8,804 nucleotides of DNA from Puniceicoccales bacterium (GCA_031267435.1 JAIRZB010000001.1:1-8804), one strand, 5' to 3'. Shown: positions 1 to 7,480, numbered from the stretch's first letter. Notes: generated by a model from the letters alone, not told the origin. Translations and numbers: made by a program.

Positions 1-714
1 AAAGGGTAGGAGTAGGCGGCACATCGAGATCAAATCTTTGTTACCTTCCATCGCCGTCTGCGCCAATCCGAAATACTTTTCCCGGAAATTAAAATTCTCC
101 GCTCCAGAAAATACAAAGCGCAAATACCAAAAAAAATCGCTTGACAACACAGTCGAATCGCCCAAGGCTGGTAAGTGGAGGGTAGGAGCAGGCGGTGCGT
201 CAAAAATTAAATTTTCGTTACCTTCCATCGCCGTCTGCGCCAATCCGAAATACTTTTCCTGGAAATTAAGATTCTCCATCCCGGAAAATGCAAAACGCAA
301 ATATTCCTTCGAAAATCGCTTGACAACACAGCCGAATCGCCCAAGGCTGACAAATAGAGGGTGGGAGCAAGCGGCGCGTTAAAATTAAATTTTTGTCACC
401 TTCCGCCGGCGTTTATATCAACCAAAGGCAAATTTCCCGGAAAATACAAAGCGCAAATATTCCTTCGGAAATCGCTTGACAACACAGCCAAATCGCCCAA
501 GGCTGGCAGGTAGAAGGTGGGAGCAAGCGGCACGTCAAAATTAAATTTTCGTCACCTTTCATCGCCGTCTGCACCAATCCGAAATACTTTTCCTGGAAAT
601 TAAGATTCTCCATCCTGGAAAATACAAAACGCAAATATTCCTTCGGAAATCGCTTGACAACACAGCCGAATCGCCCAAGGCTGGCAGGTAGAGGGTGGAA
701 GCAAGCGGCACGTC
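1..714 (+). repeat. Array L: direct array of a 62-bp core repeat with related spacers
   Basis: Four complete core copies lie at 140-201, 319-380, 475-536 and 653-714, and the end of a fifth lies at about 4-30. Each starts CTTGACAACACAG, has CGCCCAAGGCTG in the middle, then a GGGTGGGAGCAAGCGG-like block, and ends CGTCAAAA. The starting TTGAC and the terminal GTCAA form short inverted ends. The spacers are also related to each other, sharing CCGTCTGC.CCAATCCGAAA and GCGCAAATATTCCTTCGG-like blocks. The spacer at 381-474 is shorter, having lost its middle. Open frames exist here (for example 38-382), but they run through repeats of shifting phase and are not convincing genes. No CRISPR logic fits, because the spacers are conserved. 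The array ends about 130 bp before aspS. Confidence 0.9.
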
Positions 715-844
715 AAAAATTAAAATGTGCGTTACTGAAATTTTATTAATATCTTACTTTATTTAATTGTTTTTTCGTGAATTAAAAAATCACTTATTTT
801 TCTTTCTTGTGTATCTTGAAAACTTTTCTTACTTTTCTAAAAAA
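715..844 (+). promoter_or_regulatory. AT-rich leader region of aspS
   Basis: This very AT-rich stretch separates the last array L core from the aspS start. It must hold the aspS promoter unless transcription enters from the repeat array. I cannot assign a convincing -35/-10 pair. No Shine-Dalgarno sequence precedes the ATG at 845; the bases before it are a run of T then A. The TTGACA inside the last core at 655-660 has no TATAAT-like partner at the right distance. Confidence 0.35.
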
Positions 845-2635
845 ATGAAAAGAACCTATCATTGCAGTGCGCTTACGAAAAAAAACATGGGAGAAGTGGT
901 TCGGTTGATCGGGTGGATCCAGTCGATTCGCGATCATGGCGGTCTAATTTTTGTGGATCTGCGCGATCGGGAAGGTATGACGCAAATCGTTTTCGACCCT
1001 AAAAATGATACCTATTCAACCCTATTGCCGGCGCTCAAGGATGAGTCTGTCATCGAAATTTTGGGTACGGTTCATTTGCGCCCAGACGATACGGCCAATC
1101 CCCACATCGCAACGGGGGAAATTGAAATTATTGCCGATACGCTCAAAGTTCATAACATTGCCGAAACGCTGCCGTTTCCTCTAGAGGATAGCAAGGCCGA
1201 TAAGGTAAACGAAGATTTACGCTTTACCTATCGCTACTTGGATTTGCGCCGTCCCAAAAATTTACACACGCTACGTACTCGCCATCGCATTGCCCATACC
1301 GTTCGCAATTATCTGGATCGACAAGACTTCATCGAAGTTGAATTGCCCTATCTATTTAAAACGACGCCGGAGGGAGCCCGAGAATTTCTCGTTCCAAGTC
1401 GACAAAATCCAGGATCTTTCTATGCCCTGAGCCAATCACCGCAACAGTACAAACAAATGCTTATGGTTGCCGGTATCGAACGCTATTATTCCCTCGCACG
1501 CTGTTTCCGCGATGAAGATTTGCGTGCCGATCGACAACAGGAATTTACTCAAATTGATTTGGAAATGTCTTTCATCGATCGCGAAGACATCTATGCATTA
1601 ATCGAAGGAATGATGCAGATTGTTTTCAAAGAAACACTGAATCGTGACATCAAAATACCGTTCATTCGCCTACCATTTCAGGAAGTTATGGATCGTTTTG
1701 GTTCCGATAAACCGGATACGCGTTTTGCTTTGGAGTTGATCGATTTATCTCCAATTTTTAAACACTCTACATTTAAAGTGTTCCGCGATTGTCTGGAAAA
1801 GGATGGCTCGATTAAGGCAATTAATGTCAAGCAACTCGCCGACATTACGCAGGGCGAATTGAAAAATTTGGAAGACGTTGCCAAGGCATTGGGAGCGAAG
1901 GGGTTGGCCTTTATCAAAGCCGAAAAAGGCGAATGGAAATCGCCAATTCTAAAATTTCTATCGGAACGGGAAAGGGATGCTTTGCGGGAAGCGCTCTCCA
2001 TTGAGGATGGTGACATTGTATTTTTTGCGGCATCGGATTGGTTACATGCGTGTACGATTTTGGGGAGAATTCGCCTGGAGTGTGCCCATTTACTCGTCGA
2101 TCGCGGACGTTTAACGATTTCAAAGGATCAATTCAATTTTCTGTGGGTGATCGATTTCCCACTCATTACCTTCGATGAAGAGCAGGGACGCTACGTCTCG
2201 ACGCATCATCCTTTTACAGCACCGGTAGAAGAGGACGAGGAAAGATTAAAAACCGATCCGCTCCAGGTGCGAGCGCAACACTACGACATCGTTTTGAATG
2301 GATTCGAGATCGGTGGAGGTAGCATTCGTATCCATAATTCCGCGTTACAATCGCTAGTAATGCGCGATATTTTGAAGCTGGATGAACAGACGATCCAGGA
2401 CCGCTTCGGATACATGTTGCGGGCATTTAAATTTGGTGCTCCGCCCCACGGTGGTATTGCGGTTGGTTTGGATCGTTTGGCAGCGATTATCTGCGGAAGC
2501 GATTCCATTCGCGATGTCATTGCATTTCCTAAGACGCAAAAAGGTCAAGATCTAATGGCGCAAAGCCCATCCCATGCCTCTGAAAAACAGTTGCGCGAAT
2601 TACATATTACGACGGTTATGCCCCAGGGAAAATAA
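845..2635 (+). CDS. aspS: Aspartyl-tRNA synthetase (class IIb)
   Basis: The enzyme charges tRNA(Asp) with aspartate in the cytoplasm, using ATP. The product of the ATG at 845 is 596 residues, normal for bacterial AspRS. An in-frame ATG at 767 would add 26 AT-rich, hydrophobic residues absent from the family, so 845 is preferred. Order of domains: N-terminal OB-fold anticodon-binding domain (about 1-110), class II core with RYLDLRRP (130-137), QSPQQYKQ (198-205) and motif 2 FRDEDLRADR (221-230), the bacterial GAD insertion (about 285-415), then GFEIGGGSIRIH (486-497) and motif 3 GLDR (541-544). Catalytic motifs look complete. Residue 31 is His in RDHGG; in Pseudomonas aeruginosa AspRS a His at this position goes with relaxed, non-discriminating charging of tRNA(Asn). 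The second residue linked to that behaviour there, Gly82, is Asp here, so specificity is open. It appears monocistronic; no hairpin terminator follows. Confidence 0.97.
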   Translation: MKRTYHCSALTKKNMGEVVRLIGWIQSIRDHGGLIFVDLRDREGMTQIVFDPKNDTYSTLLPALKDESVIEILGTVHLRPDDTANPHIATGEIEIIADTLKVHNIAETLPFPLEDSKADKVNEDLRFTYRYLDLRRPKNLHTLRTRHRIAHTVRNYLDRQDFIEVELPYLFKTTPEGAREFLVPSRQNPGSFYALSQSPQQYKQMLMVAGIERYYSLARCFRDEDLRADRQQEFTQIDLEMSFIDREDIYALIEGMMQIVFKETLNRDIKIPFIRLPFQEVMDRFGSDKPDTRFALELIDLSPIFKHSTFKVFRDCLEKDGSIKAINVKQLADITQGELKNLEDVAKALGAKGLAFIKAEKGEWKSPILKFLSERERDALREALSIEDGDIVFFAASDWLHACTILGRIRLECAHLLVDRGRLTISKDQFNFLWVIDFPLITFDEEQGRYVSTHHPFTAPVEEDEERLKTDPLQVRAQHYDIVLNGFEIGGGSIRIHNSALQSLVMRDILKLDEQTIQDRFGYMLRAFKFGAPPHGGIAVGLDRLAAIICGSDSIRDVIAFPKTQKGQDLMAQSPSHASEKQLRELHITTVMPQGK

Positions 2636-2722
2636 AATTTGAGTATTTTGATATTTTTATGTATTTTTTATTTGCATTCATTTGGAAATTATTCCTATTT
2701 TTCTCCGTAGAATATTATATAT

Positions 2723-3229
2723 ATGAAGAAAAAAATAGATTGTTTTAGTTTTGTAGGTTTTTCTTGCATTCTTTTTTTGTTGAGTGCCGACTCCCATGCA
2801 GCTTCGCATAGCAGCAATTCATGTGCGGTGGGGAGACGAAAATTAGTGTTGTTAAAATCGAAAAGACCAACAGATCTAGGATCACCGTTAGGGCCTTCTT
2901 GGATAGATTCGTGCACTGGAAGCGAATATAGTGAGGTTCGAGGAAAGGATGGGGTGGTTCGCATCAAACAGGAGAACAAAGATGGTTCTGTTATTTGTTG
3001 GGAACCGTTGAAAGCTCTTCAGGTAGATCCGTATACTGGAACCAAGTTTCGGCTGTTTCAAGCCAAAAATGGCATGGTTCTCGTCCAACAGAAGAACGAA
3101 GATGGTTCTGTTTTTTATTGGGAAAAAATGAGAGATTCTTCAATTGTTTTCCTTCGAAAACGGTCGAAGACTCATCGGTTCAGAACGGAAAAAGATTCTT
3201 GCAAAACTCGGAACGGAAGAAAATCTTAG
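2723..3229 (+). CDS. Small secreted repeat protein of unknown function
   Basis: I do not recognise this 168-residue protein. It starts with a clear Sec signal peptide: MKKK, a hydrophobic core at about 8-21, and a likely cleavage after SHA (24-26), so it should be exported. There is no lipobox. The mature part has two tandem 40-residue repeats, 61-100 and 101-140, sharing D..TG, a KDG/KNG turn, a V.V.Q.N.DGSV stretch and a closing W-E. Alternating hydrophobic residues suggest short beta hairpins, perhaps a small beta-repeat fold (inference). The tail 141-168 is strongly basic, with a repeat-like DSC near its end, and may be a third repeat damaged by a frameshift. The ATG sits in TATATATATG without a Shine-Dalgarno site; the gene might be leaderless. 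A decayed paralogue lies downstream at 3614, which argues that this frame was a real gene. Confidence 0.72.
   Translation: MKKKIDCFSFVGFSCILFLLSADSHAASHSSNSCAVGRRKLVLLKSKRPTDLGSPLGPSWIDSCTGSEYSEVRGKDGVVRIKQENKDGSVICWEPLKALQVDPYTGTKFRLFQAKNGMVLVQQKNEDGSVFYWEKMRDSSIVFLRKRSKTHRFRTEKDSCKTRNGRKS
2903..3142 (+). repeat. Tandem 120-bp coding repeat (2 copies, 40 residues each)
   Basis: Codons 61-100 (2903-3022) and 101-140 (3023-3142) of the secreted protein align without gaps. Both carry the codons for an N.DGSV core followed two residues later by Trp-Glu. The copies have diverged considerably, so the duplication is old rather than a recent slippage event. Confidence 0.8.
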
Positions 3230-3613
3230 GAGAATTTTAGATTTTATAGAAACTTTATGCCGATGCGTTAATGTGGACATCTTTGTCTGGCATATCCGCA
3301 TCTACTAGCTTCCGTTAAAGAGGCATTGGAAGCCTGCGGAACGCATGCCCTCAGAGAGGATGGTATGTAGCGCTGCGTTTCCTTGGCAGATTTGTCAAAA
3401 ATGAAAAAGACGCCGTCTCCATCCCCAGGCGCCAAGATTCATCAAGAAATAATAAATAGCTTAAGGAAATTAGGCTATCAGGACGGATGTGATTAACAGG
3501 CGTAGCAAGACCGATAGCTACATTTTTTTTTGAATTATTTTTGTATTCTTTAAATATTTTTATTCCTATTTGTTCGAAATTTATTCCCTTTGAATCCGAA
3601 TGGGTGTGAAAAT
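3230..3613. other. Gene-free stretch with a possible stop-interrupted frame
   Basis: No gene is recognisable here. In one + frame, 3272-3496 reads through 74 codons with a single internal TAG at 3368; its last part, from the ATG at 3401, would give a 31-residue peptide. It lacks a ribosome binding site and resembles nothing I know, so it may be a gene remnant or chance. From about 3525 to 3613 the DNA becomes AT-rich and resembles the region upstream of the secreted-protein gene (2640-2722), for example in the shared ATTATTCC/TTTATTCC stretch. This suggests that the duplication that made the downstream paralogue included its upstream region. Confidence 0.45.
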
Positions 3614-4067
3614 ATGCGAAGAAAAATAGATCGTTTTAATTTAGTTTTACGGTACTGAAAATGTAGGTTTAAAGCTGGTCCTGGAAGAAATGTTGGTTGA
3701 GCGAGACAGTTGTGGAAAAGCGTAGTGATGGGATTTAAATACCAACAATGGACGGTAAAAATGTGCCATAAAAAAGAAGGAATGAAAGAATTTCTTTAAA
3801 AATCCGTTCGCTGATACCGAGTGTAGGGAATTTGAAAAGGATGAGAAAAATATTGCTGAATACAAATGTTCCCATGGGAAGGTTTGTGAAATGTCTTGGA
3901 GACGCAAAAACTACTTTCTTCCCAAATGAAACCCCGGGAAAAATTTAGGAAGAGGAAGAGTTGTACGATGCTATAAAAGAGCGTACAAAACAGGTGCAAA
4001 TTTTTGGAAGTATTGCCGGATCTGTCGAAATCTATGGAATTCATCCTTCAACATTCGGATTGAATAG
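3614..4067 (+). pseudogene. Decayed paralogue of the secreted repeat protein
   Basis: The start MRRKIDRF matches MKKKIDCF of the intact gene at 2723, but a TGA follows at 3656. A frameshift then leads into a second frame, readable to 4067, that keeps the family pattern: KLVL, then DSC near 3709, and repeat-like blocks. The best block is 3801-3836 against 3026-3061 of the intact gene, where 23 of 36 bases agree without gaps in my hand alignment; the protein reads NPFADTECREF against DPYTGTKFRLF. A further repeat (about 3930-4040) aligns partly in a third frame, with IAGSVEIY against DGSVFYW. In-frame stops occur at 3723, 3726, 3756, 3783 and 3927, of all three types, so codon reassignment is not a good explanation. 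The remnant lies between the intact gene and the 3' end of ftsK. Confidence 0.7.
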
Positions 4068-4174
4068 ATGAAATTTATGGATATCCAAATAGATGCCAAT
4101 GAAGAATTTCACAACGGTAATAAGTATGCTGGTAGAATTTGCTTATTCCCGTTAAATGAATTAAACCAATTGTC
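4068..4174. other. Short spacer between pseudogene and ftsK 3' end
   Basis: This spacer holds no hairpin terminator that I can see. The pseudogene body frame continues from an ATG at 4068 without a stop until 4245, crossing into ftsK antisense. The first residues, including IQIDANEEF, could be one more worn repeat of the family (compare LQVDPYTGT), but the support is weak. Confidence 0.3.
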
Positions 4175-6352
4175 CTATTCTTCAATTTCTGCACTAACTA
4201 AACCCTGTTCGCGGAGGGTATCCATGATACGTGCAGCGCGATTGTAACCGATTTTCAATTTACGTTGTAAAAAAGATGTCGATGCTCGATCGTTCGTGCG
4301 GATAATCTCCAATGCGCGGGGTATCAGGTCGTCGTCCCATTTTTCACCATTTTCAGATCCTGGCCCAGAGTCGTTTTCGATCTGTTCTTGGACAGATTCC
4401 TCAAATTTTGGGCCCCCATTTTTTTGATAAAGGTAGTCGACAATGCCATTAATTTCATCATCGGAAACGAGAGCTCCTTGGGCGCGGAGCAAACCCGATG
4501 CTCCCGGCGGAGAAAAAAGCATATCACCTTGACCGAGAAGCGCTTCCGCTCCGCCCATATCCAAAATCGTTCGACTATCCACCTTCGAAGATACTTTAAA
4601 TGCAATGCGGCAGGGCAAATTGGCTTTAATGATGCCCGTAATGACGTTTACCGATGGACGTTGTGTTGCCAAAATGAGGTGGATACCTGCCGCGCGGGCT
4701 AGCTGTGCAAGCCGTGCAATATTTGTTTCGATATCTCCGGGGGCGACCATCATGAGATCCGCTAATTCGTCGATAATACAAACGATATAGGGAAATTTTT
4801 GGTATTCCATTTCGTCTCCTTTGTCGATTTTTTGTAAATCTTCTAATTTTATATTATAGTTAGCAATGTTGCGTACGCCTGCTTTGGCGAAAGTCTGGTA
4901 GCGTAATTCCATCTCTCCGATAAGCCATTTTAGTGCACTGGGTACTTTTTTAGGGTCAGTTACAACCGGAACGAGCATGTGGGGCAATCGGTTGTAATTT
5001 TGCATTTCAACAATTTTGGGATCAACCATGATAAAACGCAAATCTTCGGGCGAGGCGTGGTAAAGTAAAGAGGCAATGATCGCATTGATGCATACCGTTT
5101 TCCCGGAACCCGTTGCGCCAGCGATGAGGAGATGAGGCATTTTAGCGAGGTCATAGATCATGGGATCGCCCGTAACGCTGCGACCCAAAACGATCGGAAT
5201 TGCCGCCGTTGATTCCGCCCATGTTTTCGATTCCAAAATTTCGCGTAGGTGAACACTTGCCGGATCTCTATTCGGCAACTCGACGCCCACACAACTCTTT
5301 CCGGGAACCGGCGCAATAATGCGTACCGATTTTGCCGCTAAACCTAGGGCAATGTTTTTGTCCAAATTAGCAATTTTTTCGACGCGAATTCCTGCATCTG
5401 GCGCTACCTCGTAGCGCGTGATAACGGGGCCCTTGTGAATTTCTCCCGGTGTAACATGTACGCTAAATTGTGCCAAAACTTCAACTAATTTTTGTGCAAC
5501 CTGCTCACAATTTTCTCGACTATTACCTGCGTTTTTAGAAGGATTAAGTAAATTGATCTCCGGGAAAATGTAACCCGAATCGCGTTTTTTAAACGTTATA
5601 TTGGTTTTATCAATACTTGTTTCTTCAAAAATTTGAATGCTAGTTAATTTTTGAGGTGAGTTTTTAGCGGAATTTATCGCTTTAGTTTCATGGACTTTTT
5701 GTTCAACTTCCAAATCAAATTGCTCGGAAAAATTCTGATGTTTCGAAGGATTTCTGTGAAATATTTTGTAGATTAGTTTGAAAAATAAATAGAAATATTT
5801 GATGATTTTTTTTATAAAGTTTCCCAGTAATGCATTGCCGTAGAGAAAAATTTGAAGTGAAAGGATACTGGAGATAATCAATATCGTCCCTAATTTACCA
5901 AATAACGGTAGGAATGCGCGTTCCAGAAGAAGTGTACCTGCGATGCCTCCTAGCCCAGCCGACAGGGAAGGAAAGGGTGGCAACTTGAGAAATTTTTGGA
6001 GCCAACTGAAAAAAATTGTGATGAAAAAAGTAAAGCCGACGAAAAAAAATATATGCCAGAAGGAAAATTTCTTTGGAAATGCGCATGCGTAAAAAAGTAA
6101 AAAAGAAATAAGTGGAAGCAGTGTCGTCGCACCACCAAAGATGCGAAATAACCAGAATGCAATCGCCGATCCGAATGTTCCCATAAGATTATTTGATTCA
6201 ATATTACAATTCGTTGTCATCAAATGACTCTGTTGCGGAGAAAAATCGAAAAGTGCAATCGCAAGTAGTATCGTGCAGATTGCCATGCATAGACTGAAAA
6301 TGATTCGCTTTTTTATTGACATATTAAACACTGCATGAAGCATACCGAACAT
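4175..6352 (-). CDS. ftsK: DNA translocase FtsK/SpoIIIE
   Basis: A septum-anchored, ATP-driven double-stranded DNA pump that clears chromosome ends from the division site and helps XerCD resolve dimers at dif. The 725-residue product has the family's full plan. The N-terminal membrane domain holds about four or five hydrophobic segments (roughly 16-36, 60-92, 98-118, 130-175). A short, polar linker of about 80 residues follows (200-280), much shorter than in E. coli. The alpha/beta motor covers about 285-650, with Walker A GATGSGKT (412-419), Walker B ending in Asp528-Glu529, and LATQRPSVNVITG (561-573). The winged-helix gamma domain (about 673-725) keeps STSFLQRKLKIGYNRAARIM, which reads polar KOPS-type sites. 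The first ATG (6352) is used here; in-frame Met4 or Met11 (NMSIKKR) are alternative starts, as no ribosome binding site decides. It is transcribed towards the pseudogene and away from the tRNA gene. Confidence 0.97.
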   Translation of the reverse strand: MFGMLHAVFNMSIKKRIIFSLCMAICTILLAIALFDFSPQQSHLMTTNCNIESNNLMGTFGSAIAFWLFRIFGGATTLLPLISFLLFYACAFPKKFSFWHIFFFVGFTFFITIFFSWLQKFLKLPPFPSLSAGLGGIAGTLLLERAFLPLFGKLGTILIISSILSLQIFLYGNALLGNFIKKIIKYFYLFFKLIYKIFHRNPSKHQNFSEQFDLEVEQKVHETKAINSAKNSPQKLTSIQIFEETSIDKTNITFKKRDSGYIFPEINLLNPSKNAGNSRENCEQVAQKLVEVLAQFSVHVTPGEIHKGPVITRYEVAPDAGIRVEKIANLDKNIALGLAAKSVRIIAPVPGKSCVGVELPNRDPASVHLREILESKTWAESTAAIPIVLGRSVTGDPMIYDLAKMPHLLIAGATGSGKTVCINAIIASLLYHASPEDLRFIMVDPKIVEMQNYNRLPHMLVPVVTDPKKVPSALKWLIGEMELRYQTFAKAGVRNIANYNIKLEDLQKIDKGDEMEYQKFPYIVCIIDELADLMMVAPGDIETNIARLAQLARAAGIHLILATQRPSVNVITGIIKANLPCRIAFKVSSKVDSRTILDMGGAEALLGQGDMLFSPPGASGLLRAQGALVSDDEINGIVDYLYQKNGGPKFEESVQEQIENDSGPGSENGEKWDDDLIPRALEIIRTNDRASTSFLQRKLKIGYNRAARIMDTLREQGLVSAEIEE

Positions 6353-6432
6353 TTTCTTTAACTACAATAAAAATCTGAAAATAGCAAAAATTTTCTTGAT
6401 CGGTCGACGGATATTTTTTCGCTAAGCCTATT
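6353..6432. promoter_or_regulatory. Divergent intergenic region of ftsK and tRNA-Val
   Basis: Only 80 bp separate the divergent ftsK start and the tRNA 5' end, so promoters for both probably lie here (inference). TTGATC near 6398 could be a -35 for the tRNA, but I cannot match it with a good -10. Upstream of ftsK, AAAGAAA is at best a weak ribosome binding site. Confidence 0.4.
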
Positions 6433-6509
6433 GGGGAATTAGCTCAGTTGGTTAGAGCGTTTGCATGACACGCAAAAGGTCACCGGTTCGAACCCAGTAT
6501 CTCCCACCA
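6433..6509 (+). tRNA. tRNA-Val (anticodon GAC)
   Basis: A complete 77-base cloverleaf with encoded CCA. The D stem GCTC/GAGC (6442-6445, 6455-6458) and anticodon stem TTTGC/GCAAA (6460-6464, 6472-6476) pair perfectly. The anticodon is GAC at 6467-6469, preceded by T33 and followed by A37, so it decodes valine GUC/GUU. The T loop is TTCGAAC. Two pairs are broken: position 51-63 in the T stem is C-A (6484/6496), and position 5-68 in the acceptor stem is A-C (6437/6503). Both would be mended by a single transition. The gene is otherwise canonical and probably functional, though mild decay is possible. Confidence 0.95.
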
Positions 6510-6550
6510 CATTCAATGAATTATAGGTTCGCACTTGACCACAGGGCTCG

Positions 6551-6849
6551 TTGACCCAGAGGGCTCCGCCCTCTGGACTCCCGCACGGAGGTTTGTTCCA
6601 TGGGCCCTGCCCTTGGGGATCCCAGCCAGGGGATCCATCCCCTGGGACCTGGATACGGCCGGTGCCACGGGCAGGATGCCCAAAGTACCGGCCGATCGGG
6701 GGCCTAAGTTGACCCTGCGGCCAAACCATGCGAAAATTTTGCATGGTTTGGCCGTTGACCGAGGTCAAGGAGTCTGTGACTCCTTGCGGGAGTCAGAGGG
6801 CAGAGCTCTCTGGGGAAGCCTCCTTGCGAGGTCACGGGGCGGAGGCCTG
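6551..6849. repeat. GC-rich multi-hairpin element, copy A
   Basis: A GC-rich island in AT-rich surroundings made of consecutive perfect or near-perfect hairpins: 6556-6576 (9-bp stem), 6626-6645 (9 bp), 6656-6694 (8-bp outer stem enclosing a 5-bp hairpin at 6669-6681), 6718-6754 (14-bp stem around GAAAATTTT) and 6766-6786 (CAAGGAGTC with TGT loop). Its end carries ACGGGGCGGAGGCC. The same order of hairpins recurs at 6847-7054. Frames open on both strands (for example 6535-6855 +) read through hairpins and are not credible proteins. No stem is followed by a T tract, so these are not ordinary intrinsic terminators. Confidence 0.85.
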
Positions 6850-7054
6850 ACCTAGGGGCTACTTGCCCCTAGGAACCCCAGCCAGGAAATACCATTCCCT
6901 GGACCCGGATACCGGGCGTTGCCCGGGGGAGCCAAAGTCCTGCCCTGCGGCCCACCCAAGGGAAACTTCCCATGGGTGGGCCGATAAAGACGGTCAAGGA
7001 GTCCACGACTCCTTGCGGGGTTACGGGGCGGAGGCCTGTGGCGGCAACCTCCTT
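6847..7054. repeat. GC-rich multi-hairpin element, copy B
   Basis: The second, shorter copy of the upstream element. Hairpins lie at 6851-6873 (CCTAGGGGC stem, 9 bp), 6882-6902 (one mismatch), 6904-6926 (two alternative small stems), 6948-6983 (11-bp outer and 5-bp inner stem) and 6995-7015 (CAAGGAGTC with CAC loop). Linker words shared with copy A include CCCAGCCAGG, GGATAC, CAAAGT, CTGCGGCC, GGTCAAGGAGTC and ACGGGGCGGAGGCC. The large stem ends 11 bases before the CAAGGAGTC stem in both copies. Several stems differ in sequence from copy A but remain paired. Confidence 0.85.
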
Positions 7055-7220
7055 GCAGAATTCTTGCCATAGGGTGAAATTTTCGACGCACTGCTTGCTT
7101 CCACCCCTATTTTTCAGCCTTGAAGGAGAACTCAGCGTTGTCAAGGTGTTTTTAGGGGAATGTTTGCGTTTTTCGGAAAATATTCGCTTCTTTTACCTTA
7201 GTGTGGGCATGTTGGTAAAA

Positions 7221-7274
7221 ATATGCTAACGGAAAAAACAAATAAATCGGAGATCGGCTTGAGTCGCGGCTTTT
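7221..7274. repeat. Spacer block b, copy 1
   Basis: One of four copies of a ~51-bp block that starts ATATGCTAACGGAAAAA and ends in TCGCGGTTTT just before a core repeat. The others are at 7730-7780, 7975-8025 and 8277-8327. This copy is the most diverged in the middle. Confidence 0.75.
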
Positions 7275-7335
7275 GACGTGCCGGTTGCTCTCACTCTTAT
7301 TTTTCAGCCTTGGAGGGGAACTCAGCATTGTCAAG

Positions 7336-7419
7336 ATGTTTTTGGGGAAAATGTTTTCATGAAAAATCCCTTTGGAATGAACATTAAATGACAAAAAACG
7401 ACTGTAATTGAAGTTTTCC
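7336..7419. repeat. Spacer block c, copy 1
   Basis: Contains GAAAAATCCCTTTGGAATG, then ATTAAATGACAAAAAACGAC and TGTAATTGAAG. It matches the spacer at 8389-8474 almost throughout, and both follow a core that ends TTGTCAAGATG. Confidence 0.8.
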
Positions 7420-7480
7420 AACGCGCCGGTTGTTCCCACCCTTATCTTTCAGCCTTGGACGACTTACCTGCACTGTCAAG

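Noticed and set aside
38..382. Plus-strand ORF of 114 residues in array L
   Set aside because: It crosses two core repeats in different phases and its spacers contain indels that break the frame; it has no coding character or ribosome binding site.
655..683. sigma-70 promoter in the last array L core, from TTGACA
   Set aside because: The place of a -10 box is occupied by AAGGCT within the conserved core, and the TTGACA recurs in every copy.
767..844. N-terminal extension of AspRS from the ATG at 767
   Set aside because: The added 26 residues are translated AT-rich leader; family members begin at the MKRTYHC-like position.
3647..4044. Two minus-strand ORFs (86 and 82 residues)
   Set aside because: They are antisense to the pseudogene, whose plus-strand reading aligns with the neighbouring intact gene; their Phe/Ser-rich content mirrors Lys/Glu codons of the other strand.
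3614..4067. Intact gene with UGA (or other stop) recoding
   Set aside because: The stops are of all three kinds, and the start and parts of the repeats lie in different frames, so decay is the simpler explanation.
6439..6768. Minus-strand ORF of 109 residues ending in GDTGFEPVTFCVSCKRSNQ
   Set aside because: Its C-terminal part is the antisense translation of the tRNA-Val gene, a well-known spurious annotation, and the rest reads through the hairpin element.
6718..6786. Intrinsic terminator of the tRNA transcript
   Set aside because: The stems are strong but no run of T follows them, and they are more than 200 bp from the tRNA end.
6535..7072. Two plus-strand ORFs (6535-6855, 6863-7072) with similar proteins
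   Set aside because: The similarity follows from the duplicated hairpin element; stems vary in sequence to keep pairing, not to keep protein, and both frames are rich in Pro, Gly and Arg as GC-rich hairpins are.
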